From NCBI RefSeq assembly GCF_900112975.1, contig NZ_FONQ01000009.1, positions 80,620 to 144,619 of the forward strand: a DNA stretch of 64,000 bases, in the 5' to 3' direction. Below are positions 47,545 through 57,900 of this stretch, piece by piece. The first letter of the stretch is position 1. Each line of letters opens with the position of its first letter. The notes under the pieces are model-generated. The model was given only the letters and a program-made list of their open reading frames with translations, was not told the DNA's origin and did no database searches. The DNA is from Flavobacterium xueshanense. GTDB taxonomy: Bacteria > Bacteroidota > Bacteroidia > Flavobacteriales > Flavobacteriaceae. The position numbers were made by a program, and so were the translations under genes.

Positions 47545-47771
47545 AAGCTGAGCCGGTAGTTGACAGGTTTGGTGGATTTTCCAAAGCCAATTTTGTCAGG
47601 AGCAAGTACATGAAAGCCTTCTTTACTTAGCACTTTTATAATCTGCTCCCAATACACCCCACCGAAATTTTTATTGTGAAGGGGCAATATGACTTTTCCT
47701 TTAGGATTTGGCGGCAATACTTTTACATAAGCCATCTTCAGGTCTTGTTCCTGCGATATTAACGGGCGGAA
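47541..47771 (-). pseudogene. Alpha/beta-hydrolase, N-terminal fragment
   Basis: The frame reads ISQEQDLKMAYVKVLPPNPK then GKVILPLHNKNFGGVYWEQI and GFHVLAPDKIGFGKSTKPVNY before stopping. This matches the N-terminal third of a secreted alpha/beta-hydrolase common in Bacteroidota (usual HGKNF oxyanion motif here HNKNF). An in-frame TAG lies upstream and the signal peptide is lost. The nucleophile and later parts are missing, cut off at the same point where the kdp kinase ends. Confidence 0.75.
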
Positions 47772-47802
47772 TTTTATCTAAAATGAATTGTAGAGTACTC
47801 AA

Positions 47803-49032
47803 TTATTTCTGTCGCATTTCTTCAAAGAAAGGCGTTCTTTTTTCTTCCACACATTTAACGGCATATAAATACATTGCGGCACTCCAAGTTTGCCAATTTT
47901 GACCTTTAGGCTCCCCGTTTTGTGCTTTTATCCACTCATTAAATCCAAATTCCCTATTTTCGGCAGTTATATATTTATTAGATTTATCATTATTTTTAGC
48001 TGCTGATTCTGTCAAAAGATTCGTTTTTTTCATGCATTCAGTTAATACTATTAATTTCTGTTCTGCTAATGCAAATCTATTTGCTGCAACTAAGGCGGCA
48101 ATATAAAAACCGCATATAAATGGCCAAATTCCGCCATTATGGTAATTGCCAGGGGTATTGAATTCGGAATATCTATCGTGCCAATCAGGATCGCCCGGAT
48201 TGGTAAAAGGGAAAAAATTAGGAGGTAAATCAACTGCCAATAATCCTTTATTTTTCATTGCATCGCATTCGGTTTCTATCCAGGAAACAATTTCATTAGC
48301 CCTATTGCGTGAAGCTATTCCCGATAAAATAGCAAGGCAATTTCCTAATAAATCGAAGCGCTCACTGCTATAAACTTTATACGACCAAAAGGCATAATAA
48401 GGTTTATCTTTTAATACTAAACCCTCGTGTACATGACCGTGAATTACACCTCCCGTAATGGTAAATTGACTCATTTCGTGTCGTATTTCATCGGCTCTTT
48501 GAGATTGATTTAAAATTTTCAGATAACTGTAAACCAACGTGTTAACAAACAATCCATAGCCCAGTACCCATTGTTCATCACGCCAGTCGCTGGTAGGTTG
48601 TTGTGCAACTAAAGACATGTCGGATGGACTTTGATATTCCATCCAAACTAATGCTTTTTGTACGGCCTCTTTTAAAAAATTGGGTTCATCGATTACTTTT
48701 CTGTAAATACCCACTCCTAACAAAAATAAAGGCGTTGTATCGCTTGCTCCTCTATCATCACCATCATGAACCAATGATGAAATATGTCCTCTTTCGGTTT
48801 GGTTTTTTGCCAGAGTTTCCAAAACCTTCCTAATGCTTTCTAGTAGTTTTTCATTTCCAGAAACGGCAATTCCGAGAATTGAAATCAATAAATCTCTAGT
48901 ATACGGTTCCGGATAACCCCAGCCCGCAGTTCGGGGAAGTCCGTGAAATGAACCATGCATATTATGTAAAAGCACTTCGATAGCTGCCTTTTTGGCAGCA
49001 TTTATTACTGTAGTTTTTTGAGAATTTATCAT
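47803..49032 (-). CDS. GH100-like glycoside hydrolase (neutral invertase family)
   Basis: A 409-residue (alpha/alpha)6-barrel-type protein without a signal peptide. Key parts are GWGYPEPYTRDLLISILGIAVSG, DDRGASDTTPLFLLGVGIY (acidic pair typical of the family), TSDWRDEQWVLGYGLFVNTLVYSYL, NTPGNYHNGGIWPFICGFYIAAL and FNEWIKAQNGEPKGQNWQTWSAAMYLYAV. The order and motifs fit GH100/amylo-alpha-1,6-glucosidase relatives, which hydrolyse sucrose or related non-reducing sugars. It directly abuts the GT4 gene, whose stop is adjacent, so both are on one transcript. Substrate is unknown. Confidence 0.82.
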   Translation of the reverse strand: MINSQKTTVINAAKKAAIEVLLHNMHGSFHGLPRTAGWGYPEPYTRDLLISILGIAVSGNEKLLESIRKVLETLAKNQTERGHISSLVHDGDDRGASDTTPLFLLGVGIYRKVIDEPNFLKEAVQKALVWMEYQSPSDMSLVAQQPTSDWRDEQWVLGYGLFVNTLVYSYLKILNQSQRADEIRHEMSQFTITGGVIHGHVHEGLVLKDKPYYAFWSYKVYSSERFDLLGNCLAILSGIASRNRANEIVSWIETECDAMKNKGLLAVDLPPNFFPFTNPGDPDWHDRYSEFNTPGNYHNGGIWPFICGFYIAALVAANRFALAEQKLIVLTECMKKTNLLTESAAKNNDKSNKYITAENREFGFNEWIKAQNGEPKGQNWQTWSAAMYLYAVKCVEEKRTPFFEEMRQK

Positions 49033-50175
49033 TTATTTTATACCTAATTTATTATTCATTATATCTATAAATTTTTGGGCAACAATTTTATAATCAAAAT
49101 TTTCGACTACTCGTTTTCTGCCTGCTTCACCCATTTTTTGTCTTAATTCTGCATCATTCATCAGCTTCAATAATCCAGCGGCGATATCTTGAACATTTGC
49201 GCGATAATCGACGGTTCGAGCTTCTTTAAATTTAACTTTGTAATTATTTTCAAATCCTGATTCGTGGCCGAGCGTAACTTCATTAACCACAATTTTTTGT
49301 GCAACATTGGCTAAAAATGCGGTTTCGCCATCAACCAATGTGTCCAGCATTCCCATGGCTTTTATACCAATTACAGGCTTTTCGCACGCACACGCTTCTA
49401 CTTGTGACATTCCAAATCCTTCTAGACGAGATGGAGCAGCATAAATATCACAAGCAGCAATGAAGTAAGGCATGAAATTTCTAGAAATAGTATTTGTTTC
49501 ATAAATTACGTTTTTTTCGATGCCCAAATCGGATGCTATTTGTAGATCCAGAGAATTTTGAGATGTTGTTCGTTGTTGAGGCCAGACTTTGCAAACATAT
49601 TTCCAATCTGGTACTTTAGTCTTAATAATTGCCAAGGCTTGCATGACTTCTTGAGCACCTTTGGATGCTGCATCTCCACCAACGGTTAAAATCATCAATT
49701 GGTCAGGAGAAATACCTAAAAATTCACGAACAGCCAGTATTTTAGGATTGTTTTTATCGTAAGGTTTGAAAGAATTGGTATCGCAACCCACAGGTAAAAC
49801 TTCAATTTTATCTCCATTAATTCCGTCTCTGACATACATTTCTTTTACCCAATGTGAAGTGACCAATATCAAAGGAAGCTCATTTAAGACTTCCTGATAA
49901 TTGGCAATATAGCCATCTGCAACCAACCAGGGAACGGGCTGAACACTAAACTGCTGCGGATGTAAAATTAACTGTGGCGTATGCCCCCAATAGCCAATAC
50001 CGACTACTACATCGGGTCGAAACCAGCGATAATACCACTCTTTTTCTTGTGTTGATCCAAAATGAGCTGCTTTGGCATCAACTCCTAATTCGAGCAAGCC
50101 TTTGTATAAAAGATCGCCTTGAGTTGCCAATCCGCCGGGTGATGGTGGATAATCATAAAGTACCAATACTTTCAT
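49033..50175 (-). CDS. Family 4 glycosyltransferase
   Basis: A 380-residue GT-B-fold enzyme. The N-terminal domain begins MKVLVLYDYPPSPGGLATQGDLLYKGL with the GG loop. The C-terminal domain contains ILTVGGDAASKGAQEVMQALAII, the E(x7)E-type ACDIYAAPSRLEGFGMSQVEACACEKPVIGI, and LVDGETAFL. It transfers sugar from a nucleotide-sugar donor with retention; donor and acceptor are unknown. It is 16 bases downstream of the PIG-L gene and abuts the GH100-like gene, forming a three-gene set. Confidence 0.92.
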   Translation of the reverse strand: MKVLVLYDYPPSPGGLATQGDLLYKGLLELGVDAKAAHFGSTQEKEWYYRWFRPDVVVGIGYWGHTPQLILHPQQFSVQPVPWLVADGYIANYQEVLNELPLILVTSHWVKEMYVRDGINGDKIEVLPVGCDTNSFKPYDKNNPKILAVREFLGISPDQLMILTVGGDAASKGAQEVMQALAIIKTKVPDWKYVCKVWPQQRTTSQNSLDLQIASDLGIEKNVIYETNTISRNFMPYFIAACDIYAAPSRLEGFGMSQVEACACEKPVIGIKAMGMLDTLVDGETAFLANVAQKIVVNEVTLGHESGFENNYKVKFKEARTVDYRANVQDIAAGLLKLMNDAELRQKMGEAGRKRVVENFDYKIVAQKFIDIMNNKLGIK

Positions 50176-50191
50176 AAATATAATTTTAATA

Positions 50192-50821
50192 TTATTTATT
50201 CAAAAACATATTTGCCTCATTTGGGTTATTGAAAACCCAAAATGCCTCCGTTTTTGGTGTTGTTTTTGCTTCCCAACTGTTTTTCTCGAAGCCATAGGTT
50301 TCGGTTATTAAATTGTATTTTTTATTCCAAATCTCTTTTTTGAGCGTTTCTAGATAGGGAGTATTTTCAATTGCTTTTGGAAAATAATTTTTATTTCCAT
50401 CCTCATAAGCGAAAGCCCAAAGTTTATTTGTGGCAATTTTACCTTTATTCCATAGCGTAATTACAGCTCTACCTGCTTCTTCGTGTCTTAAGTGTTTGGT
50501 ATATTCTCCAAAAGGACTATGAGTAATGATTAAATCAAAATGTTTATTGGGTAATAAATCCAATATTTTTTGCTCCACTTGTATAGCATTTAAAGGTTTT
50601 TGTTCAGGTTCGTCATCGAGATTGCCCATTATCCCTTGTGCATTAAGAATTTTTATAACCTTATAAAATTTTGCGGAACGGTCTTCGTCATTTTTTCGGC
50701 AAAGACTAGTAATGAAATATTGCCACTGGGGATTATTCAGTATAATTCCACCGGCCCAAAGGATTTCGTCATCAGGATGTGCGACTATTATGGCTACTGT
50801 TCTAGATGCTTTACTTTTCAT
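50192..50821 (-). CDS. PIG-L family deacetylase
   Basis: A 209-residue zinc-dependent N-deacetylase-like protein. The metal-binding AHPDDEILWAGG motif is at residues about 14-25 and the second zinc ligand region is in TKHLRHEEAGRAV. The catalytic aspartate is in the first motif. The family removes acetyl groups from GlcNAc-containing glycans or small thiol precursors. It heads the set with GT4 and GH100-like genes, suggesting sugar modification. The start MKSKASRTVAIIVAHPDDE is chosen over a TTG seven codons upstream. Confidence 0.88.
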   Translation of the reverse strand: MKSKASRTVAIIVAHPDDEILWAGGIILNNPQWQYFITSLCRKNDEDRSAKFYKVIKILNAQGIMGNLDDEPEQKPLNAIQVEQKILDLLPNKHFDLIITHSPFGEYTKHLRHEEAGRAVITLWNKGKIATNKLWAFAYEDGNKNYFPKAIENTPYLETLKKEIWNKKYNLITETYGFEKNSWEAKTTPKTEAFWVFNNPNEANMFLNK

Positions 50822-51297
50822 TTTCAAAATTGTTTGTGGCAACCTGAATAATTATACGGAGTAATGCGAAGCAAGAATTTAATTAGTAGGGCATTAAAGG
50901 CAGATGCGATTTTGCCACACAAAGGCACGAATTAAATTTTTCCAGAAATCAAATGGATTATGTAATATTTAAATGTCACTGCTCCGCGAATTCGAATCTA
51001 AATGTACTGATTTTCAGCAGGTAAAACAATTTTTTTTAAATATAATAGCGGTTGACGCAAGCGCGACGCACTTGGGCCATCTTTAGGGTACAAATGTTAA
51101 TTAACGTACTAAATATAGAGGCACTTCTAAAGCGATGCAACTTACTCATTTTAGGTTATGGGAAAATAGAAACCAAATATGCCATAATGAATAAAGAATT
51201 AGGTGAATTTTTTATTAGAGAAACGAAAGATTGTAAAACAAATGTGTGATGATTTTGAGAGAAGTTTAGTTTACTATATGATTTGTAAAACAAAAAT
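50822..51297. other. Intergenic region, no supportable gene
   Basis: A short plus-strand frame (51091-51249, MLINVLNIEALLKRCNLLIL...) has no recognised family or clear start context. No repeat or RNA is seen. Confidence 0.4.
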
Positions 51298-52467
51298 TTA
51301 CCTGAATGATTGAAATGAGAAGTAAACAATGATACCTAGTGTTGCTATTCCCGTCACGATAAATGTTGCATTGGCCCCAAACTGATACCAAATTACTCCA
51401 GCTAACGTACTTGCTAACATAGTGCATATGCTTTGAAATCCTGAATAGGTTCCTATTGCGGTGGCTGTATCTTTCCTATCAGAAATAGTACTAATCCACG
51501 CTTTTGAAATCCCTTCAGTTGCAGCTGCATAAACGCCATAAATAAAAAACAACGATGCTATTGCGTAAAAACTTGTACTAAAAGCCATTCCAAAATACAC
51601 CATTGCAAATAACGAAAGTCCGAAAACGAACATTTTTTTCAGTCCTATTTTATCAGCAAAAATTCCTAATGGGAATGCACAAAGAGCATAGACCAGGTTG
51701 TAAAAAATATAAACTCCAATTACTGCTGTGTCACTCAATCCTGCTTGTTTGGCTTTTAATAACAAAAAAATATCGGAGCTGTTAAATAATGTAAATAATA
51801 ATAATCCGATTACTAATTTCCGATATTGTGCTGAGCTTTTTTTCCAATAATTAAGAAAGGAGAAAAAGGGAATATGTTTTTTTTCTGTTGAATAGGATTT
51901 TGTTTTGTCTTTCAAAAAACGGGATGCTCCAACTGCAAGTACTCCTGGAATAAAAGCAAGATAAAATAGGGTTTTGTAATCCTGTGGATAAAAATAAAGA
52001 TACATCAGCGCTAATGCTGGTCCAAGAACTGCACCTAATGTATCCATTGACCGATGAAAACCAAAAATTTTTCCTTTTGTTTCTGCTGTGGCTTCATCTG
52101 ATAGAATAGCATCCCTTGCTCCAGTGCGAATTCCTTTTCCGAAACGATCTATCGTTCGTGCAATGAAAATCCATAGTGGAAAAGAAAAAACTGCCATCAT
52201 TGGTTTTGACAATGCACTTAATGCATAACCGATTTGTACAAAAGGTACACGTTTTCCTGAACTGTCAGATAATTTCCCAAAGTAGCCTTTGCTTAATCCT
52301 GCTAAAGCTTCTGCAAAACCCTCTAAAACGCCGATTAGAACAATAGAAAATCCGATTGTTTTTAAATAAATAGGCATTATTGGATAAAGCATTTCGCTAG
52401 CCATATCAGTAAACAAACTGATTAAAGATAGTATCCAGACGGTCCTTGTAATTTTTTTTATTCTCAT
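51298..52467 (-). CDS. MFS transporter
   Basis: A 389-residue membrane protein with about twelve hydrophobic segments. The loop 2-3 motif is seen as LAGLSKGYFGKLSDSSGKRVP (GxLSDxxGKR type) and again in the second half as FPLGIFADKIGLKKMFVFG. ARTIDRFGKGIRTGARDAIL between helices 4 and 5 is typical of a drug/solute antiporter-like subgroup seen widely in Bacteroidota. Transported substrate is unknown. It is not in an operon with its neighbours. Confidence 0.9.
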   Translation of the reverse strand: MRIKKITRTVWILSLISLFTDMASEMLYPIMPIYLKTIGFSIVLIGVLEGFAEALAGLSKGYFGKLSDSSGKRVPFVQIGYALSALSKPMMAVFSFPLWIFIARTIDRFGKGIRTGARDAILSDEATAETKGKIFGFHRSMDTLGAVLGPALALMYLYFYPQDYKTLFYLAFIPGVLAVGASRFLKDKTKSYSTEKKHIPFFSFLNYWKKSSAQYRKLVIGLLLFTLFNSSDIFLLLKAKQAGLSDTAVIGVYIFYNLVYALCAFPLGIFADKIGLKKMFVFGLSLFAMVYFGMAFSTSFYAIASLFFIYGVYAAATEGISKAWISTISDRKDTATAIGTYSGFQSICTMLASTLAGVIWYQFGANATFIVTGIATLGIIVYFSFQSFR

Positions 52468-52756
52468 CAGTCATCAATTATTTCGTGAAATTAAATTAAA
52501 AATAATTTAAAATCTTTACCCGTACTAACATCAAATATAATCCATAATCACTAATTTTATTACAATAGCTTTTAAATAGTGGTGTGGAATTTTATGTTAT
52601 GGAACGTGATAATTGCGGAGTAATTTATGTTGTAAAAAATTTTAAAAGCGTAGTTATTTGTTTATTTCACGAACATCCCTTTTTCTTTTTACAATTATTT
52701 TGGATATACTAATTTAGCTGGGAGATAAAGTTAAGAGAAAAGCTTGATTTGAACAT
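52468..52756. other. Intergenic region upstream of the IS3 remnant
   Basis: AT-rich; no gene, terminal inverted repeat or RNA could be recognised. Confidence 0.35.
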
Positions 52757-53340
52757 ATGAAAACACTCCATAAAATTTATGATACGGCTTTGAAAGAAAA
52801 AGCCGTTGAACATAGTAATGAAAGATCTAACATTACAGAACTAGCAAGAGAACTAGGTATTCGAGTTACATTGCTTTACAAATGGCGCAAAGATTATGAA
52901 AAATATGGTATTGGAAGATTTCCTGGCAAAGGAATTTTAAAGCAAAAACCAGATCAAAAAACAATAAGTGAGTTAGAAGCAAAACTCAAAGATGCTGAAC
53001 TAGAGCGTGATATATTAAAAAAAGCAATAGGCATTTTTTCCAAGAACGGTCGATGATATTTGATTTTATAAAAAATCATGAAAAAATATTTCTGATTGAA
53101 AAAATGTGTAAAGTCTTAGAAATAAGTTCCGGCGTATATTACAGGTATAAAAGCAAAAAAATATCAATTAGATTATAGAGAATAATTGGTAAAAAAGAAA
53201 AGATAACAACCATTTATTTTGAAACCAAACAACGCTACACAAACCCAAGAATGACTATTGAGTTGCAAAGTTTAGGCTATCAAATTTCAAGACCCGAGAG
53301 TTTTGCTCGAACAGGCGAAGCAATATTATTAAAATCTTGA
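52757..53340 (+). mobile_element. IS3-family insertion sequence remnant
   Basis: OrfA (52757-53056, 99 residues) is intact: a helix-turn-helix (NITELARELGIRVTLLYKWRKDYEKYG) and a leucine-zipper-like end (ELEAKLKDAELERDILKKAIGIF). OrfB begins at ATG 53053 overlapping the OrfA stop as ATGA, one frame back, the normal IS3 arrangement. OrfB is broken: an in-frame stop follows YYRYKSKKISIRL and homology ends after MTIELQSLGYQIS, so the DDE catalytic core is absent. It cannot move by itself. Confidence 0.85.
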
Positions 53341-53446
53341 TAGGTGCTAGCGAAGGTTTAGTTGAGCATGAGTTCCGTATCTGGAAGGTCAAAAACTTTT
53401 TTTCCATTACTGCCTGATGTAAATATTTAGATGCAATTGAAATGAA

Positions 53447-54829
53447 TTATGATTCATTCTCGGTTAGTTTAAAACGGACTTTGCCGGGATATTTCTCAGC
53501 ATAAGCAAGGATTAAATCCACGCTGTATTGGTTGCTTTTGTATGAAGTAAGATGATCTTTTATTTCAGAGGGATCGGTAAAACCAATATCCGATGCAATA
53601 TATCCCATGCCATAAAAGTGACCGTTTTCAATCCAAATGCAACTGCGTTCTTCAGCAGTCCTGCCTTTGTCTATGATGGCAAAGCTTGGCCTGTTTTTTA
53701 TTAAAAAATCAATGGCGTTTTCGACTTGCTCGTTGTGTAGTTCCACTTCAGGTAAATTGTCCCGATCCGGTTTTGGGATAAATTCTCCGTGGTCGTCCAT
53801 GCCGTAATTACAGAATCGGTTATCAATGCCAAATTGTTCGGCCAAGCTGCGCAACACATTGATGCCTTTATACAAACTATTGAAAGACTCTATGCACGCC
53901 TGAAATTTGCCTAACTTTCCAATGGCCAAGTATCGGTAACCGCTGCGGGCTTCATATTCATACAGCCCATATTTAGGGTCAAAGCGTTTGAGTGCCCTGT
54001 TGTAGGTAGGCCACAGTTTCTTAATTTCAGTACATTCCAGCAACAGCGCCATTAATTCTGTAGCACAAACTTCAAAGGAAATACCGTGTATATCCCGCAG
54101 GAAATTTTGCCTTAGTGGCGTGATATTATGGCCAGTGAAATGGGAAGTCACCCTTTTTTGTAAGTTAATCGCCTTTCCTACGTAAATTACTTTTCTTGTC
54201 TGATCGTAAAAATAATATACTCCTGCTTTTTCAGGTAATTGCTCAAAGTCATTCGGCGGTAGGTTAGGAGGTAAGCGCTGGTCTTGAGAAGTTTTTTTTA
54301 TCATTTTTTCGATAATTCCTTCAACGTCCCATTCCAGCAAACGGGAAAATAATATGGCTGTGGCATCCGCATCACCGCCGGCACGGTGTTGGTTTGTTAG
54401 AGGGATGTCTAAGGATTGGCAAAGCCTGCCCAAGCTGTACGAACCCAATCCCGACTTAATCTTTCTTGCTGCGCGAACGGTGCACAATTTTGGCGCGGTC
54501 CATTTGAATCCGCTTGCTTCGAGTTGGTGCCGAACAAACGAATAATCAAAGTTGACATTATGAGCAACGAAAATGCGTCCGGTAAGCATTTCTAAAACTT
54601 TTTCAGAAATAGTATCAAAAATAGGTGCATCCCGAACCATTTCATTGTTAATGCCTGTAAGCGAAAAAATGGCAAGCGGTATTTCTTTTTCTGGGTTGAC
54701 GAGTGTTTCCCAGCGGTCGATTACGCTGGTTCCGTTATGAATAACAATGGCAATTTCTGTAATGCGACTGTTACTGGCATTACCGCCAGTGGTTTCTATA
54801 TCTACTATTGCGTATTCCTGATTTTTCAT
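53447..54829 (-). CDS. DnaQ-like 3'-5' exonuclease fused to GIY-YIG nuclease domain
   Basis: A 460-residue two-nuclease protein. Residues about 5-170 are a DEDDh exonuclease: EYAIVDIETTGGNASNSRITEIAIVI (Exo I), AHNVNFDYSFVRHQLE (Exo II) and HRAGGDADATAILFSRLL (Exo III with the histidine). Residues about 205-285 are a UvrC-type GIY-YIG domain (KAGVYYFYDQTRKVIYVGKAINLQKRVTSHF). This architecture is found in Bacteroidota and Actinobacteria. It is 73 bases downstream of the dnaE-type gene in the mutagenesis operon and may supply proofreading or damage incision. Confidence 0.92.
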   Translation of the reverse strand: MKNQEYAIVDIETTGGNASNSRITEIAIVIHNGTSVIDRWETLVNPEKEIPLAIFSLTGINNEMVRDAPIFDTISEKVLEMLTGRIFVAHNVNFDYSFVRHQLEASGFKWTAPKLCTVRAARKIKSGLGSYSLGRLCQSLDIPLTNQHRAGGDADATAILFSRLLEWDVEGIIEKMIKKTSQDQRLPPNLPPNDFEQLPEKAGVYYFYDQTRKVIYVGKAINLQKRVTSHFTGHNITPLRQNFLRDIHGISFEVCATELMALLLECTEIKKLWPTYNRALKRFDPKYGLYEYEARSGYRYLAIGKLGKFQACIESFNSLYKGINVLRSLAEQFGIDNRFCNYGMDDHGEFIPKPDRDNLPEVELHNEQVENAIDFLIKNRPSFAIIDKGRTAEERSCIWIENGHFYGMGYIASDIGFTDPSEIKDHLTSYKSNQYSVDLILAYAEKYPGKVRFKLTENES

Positions 54830-54902
54830 TGGTTATATAACGTGAATTGTATTGTTATTCTTGTGTAAAAGATTAAAGACTTATGTTTTTTTCAAAAAAA
54901 GG

Positions 54903-57900
54903 TCAAACTGACTCTTTTTTTGCACTCATCTCCATTTTATGCCTCGGCAGATTAATCTCATGTTCCTGTGGATACGGTGCCCGATGGGTCATGCTGACAT
55001 CTTCCCGAATTTGTTCGTGGACTTTATATTGTCTGTCGCTTGTATTGGAATATCTTGGATCAGGGAGGAACGGCATTTTGGCCATTTTGGTAACTGTAAT
55101 GGTAGGAAAATGATAATCCACTTCTACAGTTCCTAAGAGCAAATAACAGCCACCGCCTTGGAACGGATATTTTTCCAGACTTTTAGTAAAATGTGCGGTA
55201 TCGAAATATTCGCCTTCTATGTCTACCCAAGTTCCAAAATACATAGTTCCCATTTTGGTAGGAACGTGCTTTCTGGAAATGAGATACGCGAGCATTTTAA
55301 CCGTTTTTTTATGGTGTTTTAGTAAATCTTTTGCCATTACGTCCCCTCGATATTTGGTCTGCAACAAATCAAAAGGGGTGCAGGAAACCGGAAAACTCAG
55401 CAGCTCGATTTCATCAAAAGCATCTTCAAAAGGGGAGCGTTCGAGTATAGGGAGTTCATATTCTTTGATTGGTTCCTGAAGCAGCATCAAGTTTCTATTT
55501 TCGGGTTTGAAATTGACTAAGATGAGTCTGGCAATCACCAGCAATTGGTTTTTTGTTTTTCCCGTAAAGCGGAAGGCTCCGATAAAAATCAAAATTTGTA
55601 TGCCTTCAATACCGATGGGAATGCGGTTGATAAAATCTTCTAATGATTTAAATGCACCTTGTTCCTGCCGTTCTTTAACAATACCATGCGCTACTTTACT
55701 TTCCAAACCTTCCAGAAGCATGAAACCCAAATAAACGTCGATGCCGTATACCGTAGTTTCATAATCGCTCTTGTTTACACAAGGATTCTGAATGGTTGCA
55801 CCCGACATTTTGGCTTCATGTACGTATACTTCGGTACGGTAAAAACCACCCTGATTATTAATAACGGCAACCATAAATTCAATAGGGTAGTAGACCTTTA
55901 AATATAAGCTTTGGTAACTCTCGACAGCATAAGAGGCAGAGTGCGCCTTACAGAAAGAGTAGCCGGCAAAGGATTCGATTTGTCTGTATATTTCTTCACT
56001 CAACTTAAGCGGATGTCCTTTTTGGGCACAGCAGGCAAAGTAATTATCCTTGACTTTTTGCAAAGCAGCTTTAGAACGTCCTTTCCCACTCATGGCCCGA
56101 CGCAGAATATCTCCATCGGCTGCCGGAAGACCTGCATAATGTAACGCAATCTTTATCACGTCTTCCTGATAGACCATCACCCCATAGGTTTCGCCTAACT
56201 GTTCTTTAAAAACGTCATGAAAATACTCGAACTTATCGGGATGGTTGTGCCTGAAAATATATTCTTTCATCATACCGGATTGGGCAACACCCGGGCGGAT
56301 AATGGAGGAAGCGGCCACCAAGGTTTTGTAGTTATCGCATTTGAGACGGCGCAATAAGCCGCGCATGGCCGGGCTTTCGATATAAAAGCATCCAATGGTT
56401 TTTCCATGGCTTAAAAAGTGATTGGCCTTCACCTCATTTTTTGATATAGCAGTATCCCGGATATCGACTTTGATTCCCTGATTTTTCTCGATTAGTTTTA
56501 CACTGTCATCGATATGACCGATACCACGCTGACTCAGGATATCAAACTTTTCAAAACCGATGTCTTCGGCAATATGCATGTCGAACAAAACAATTGGAAA
56601 CCCTTTCGGAGGCATTTCCAAAGGCGTATAATTGGTAATGGGTTCTTCTGAGATCAATATGCCACAGGAGTGCATGCTGCGTTGATTGGGGTATTTTTCG
56701 AGCAACATCCCGTATTCCTGCACTAGCTTTACGATTTTATTGCTATCATGCAGCTGCATTGGGTTTTTGGCCAATGCATCCAATTCCTCTTTGGGCAAAC
56801 CAAAAACTTTACCCACTTCCCTAAAAATAGAGCGGTATTTAAATTCGACGTTGGTTCCGCAGAAAGCAACGTGATCGGCACCGTAAGTATCAAAAATATA
56901 TCGGAGAATGGTGTCGCGTTCTTTCCAGGACCAGTCAATGTCAAAATCAGGTGGACTTTTGCGGTTCACATTTAGGAAGCGTTCAAAATACAAATCGAGT
57001 TCAATAGGGCAGATGTCCGTGATTCCAAGGCAGTAACTCACGATACTGTTGGCACCACTTCCCCGACCAATGTGCAAAAAACCCTGACTCATACTGTATT
57101 GAATGATGTCCCAAGTAATCAGGAAATAACCACTGAATTCTAATTGATCAATTACCTTCAATTCTTTCTCCACTCTTGCTGTTGCTTGGGGATTATCGGC
57201 ACCGTACTTTTTAATTAATCCTTCATGAGCGAGTTTGGTTAAAAGCTGCATGTCGCTTTCCCGACTCTCGGAATAATACTTTTTGTTTTTGGGTGTTTTG
57301 AAATCGAATTCAAAATGACACTGATCCATCAGTTTCTGCGTATTTTCAATAATTTGCGGATAATCCTCAAATTTTGAAAGCAGTTCCTCCAAAGGAATCA
57401 TTACTTCGGACGTCTTGCAATAATCATCCACAGTTAATTTGGACAAGATCACATTGGTGTCAATAGCTCGAAGGATTTTATGCAGATTGAATTCTCTTTT
57501 AGTCCGAAAGGTAACGGATTGTAAAATCACCATTTTGTCAAGCAAAGTCTTCCATTCCGGAAGAAACAATTTGGGAAGCTGATCTGGAGGAATGCCGATA
57601 TATTCATGGTCTTTTAATACCGCTGGTTTATTTTCGAAAGGATAAATAATGACTACTTTTTTAAAATTAGGAGCGGATACTGGTAAAGGAGTATTTTCAA
57701 AATTATGTTTGGTCAGAAAGCGGTTCATTTCGGCGAGCCCATCGGCATTTTTAGCCAAACCGATATAACGCAATTGATGGTTGTAGCGAAATTCTATACC
57801 CACTATTGGTTTTATCCCAAGCTCGTGGCATGCTTTTGTAAAATCATAGATACCAGTAACCGTATTGATATCCGTTAGTGCCATTGTTTTTACCCCACAA

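Noticed and set aside
51091..51249. Plus-strand short ORF MLINVLNIEALL...
   Set aside because: No family, no promoter element and no start context; reported only as intergenic content.
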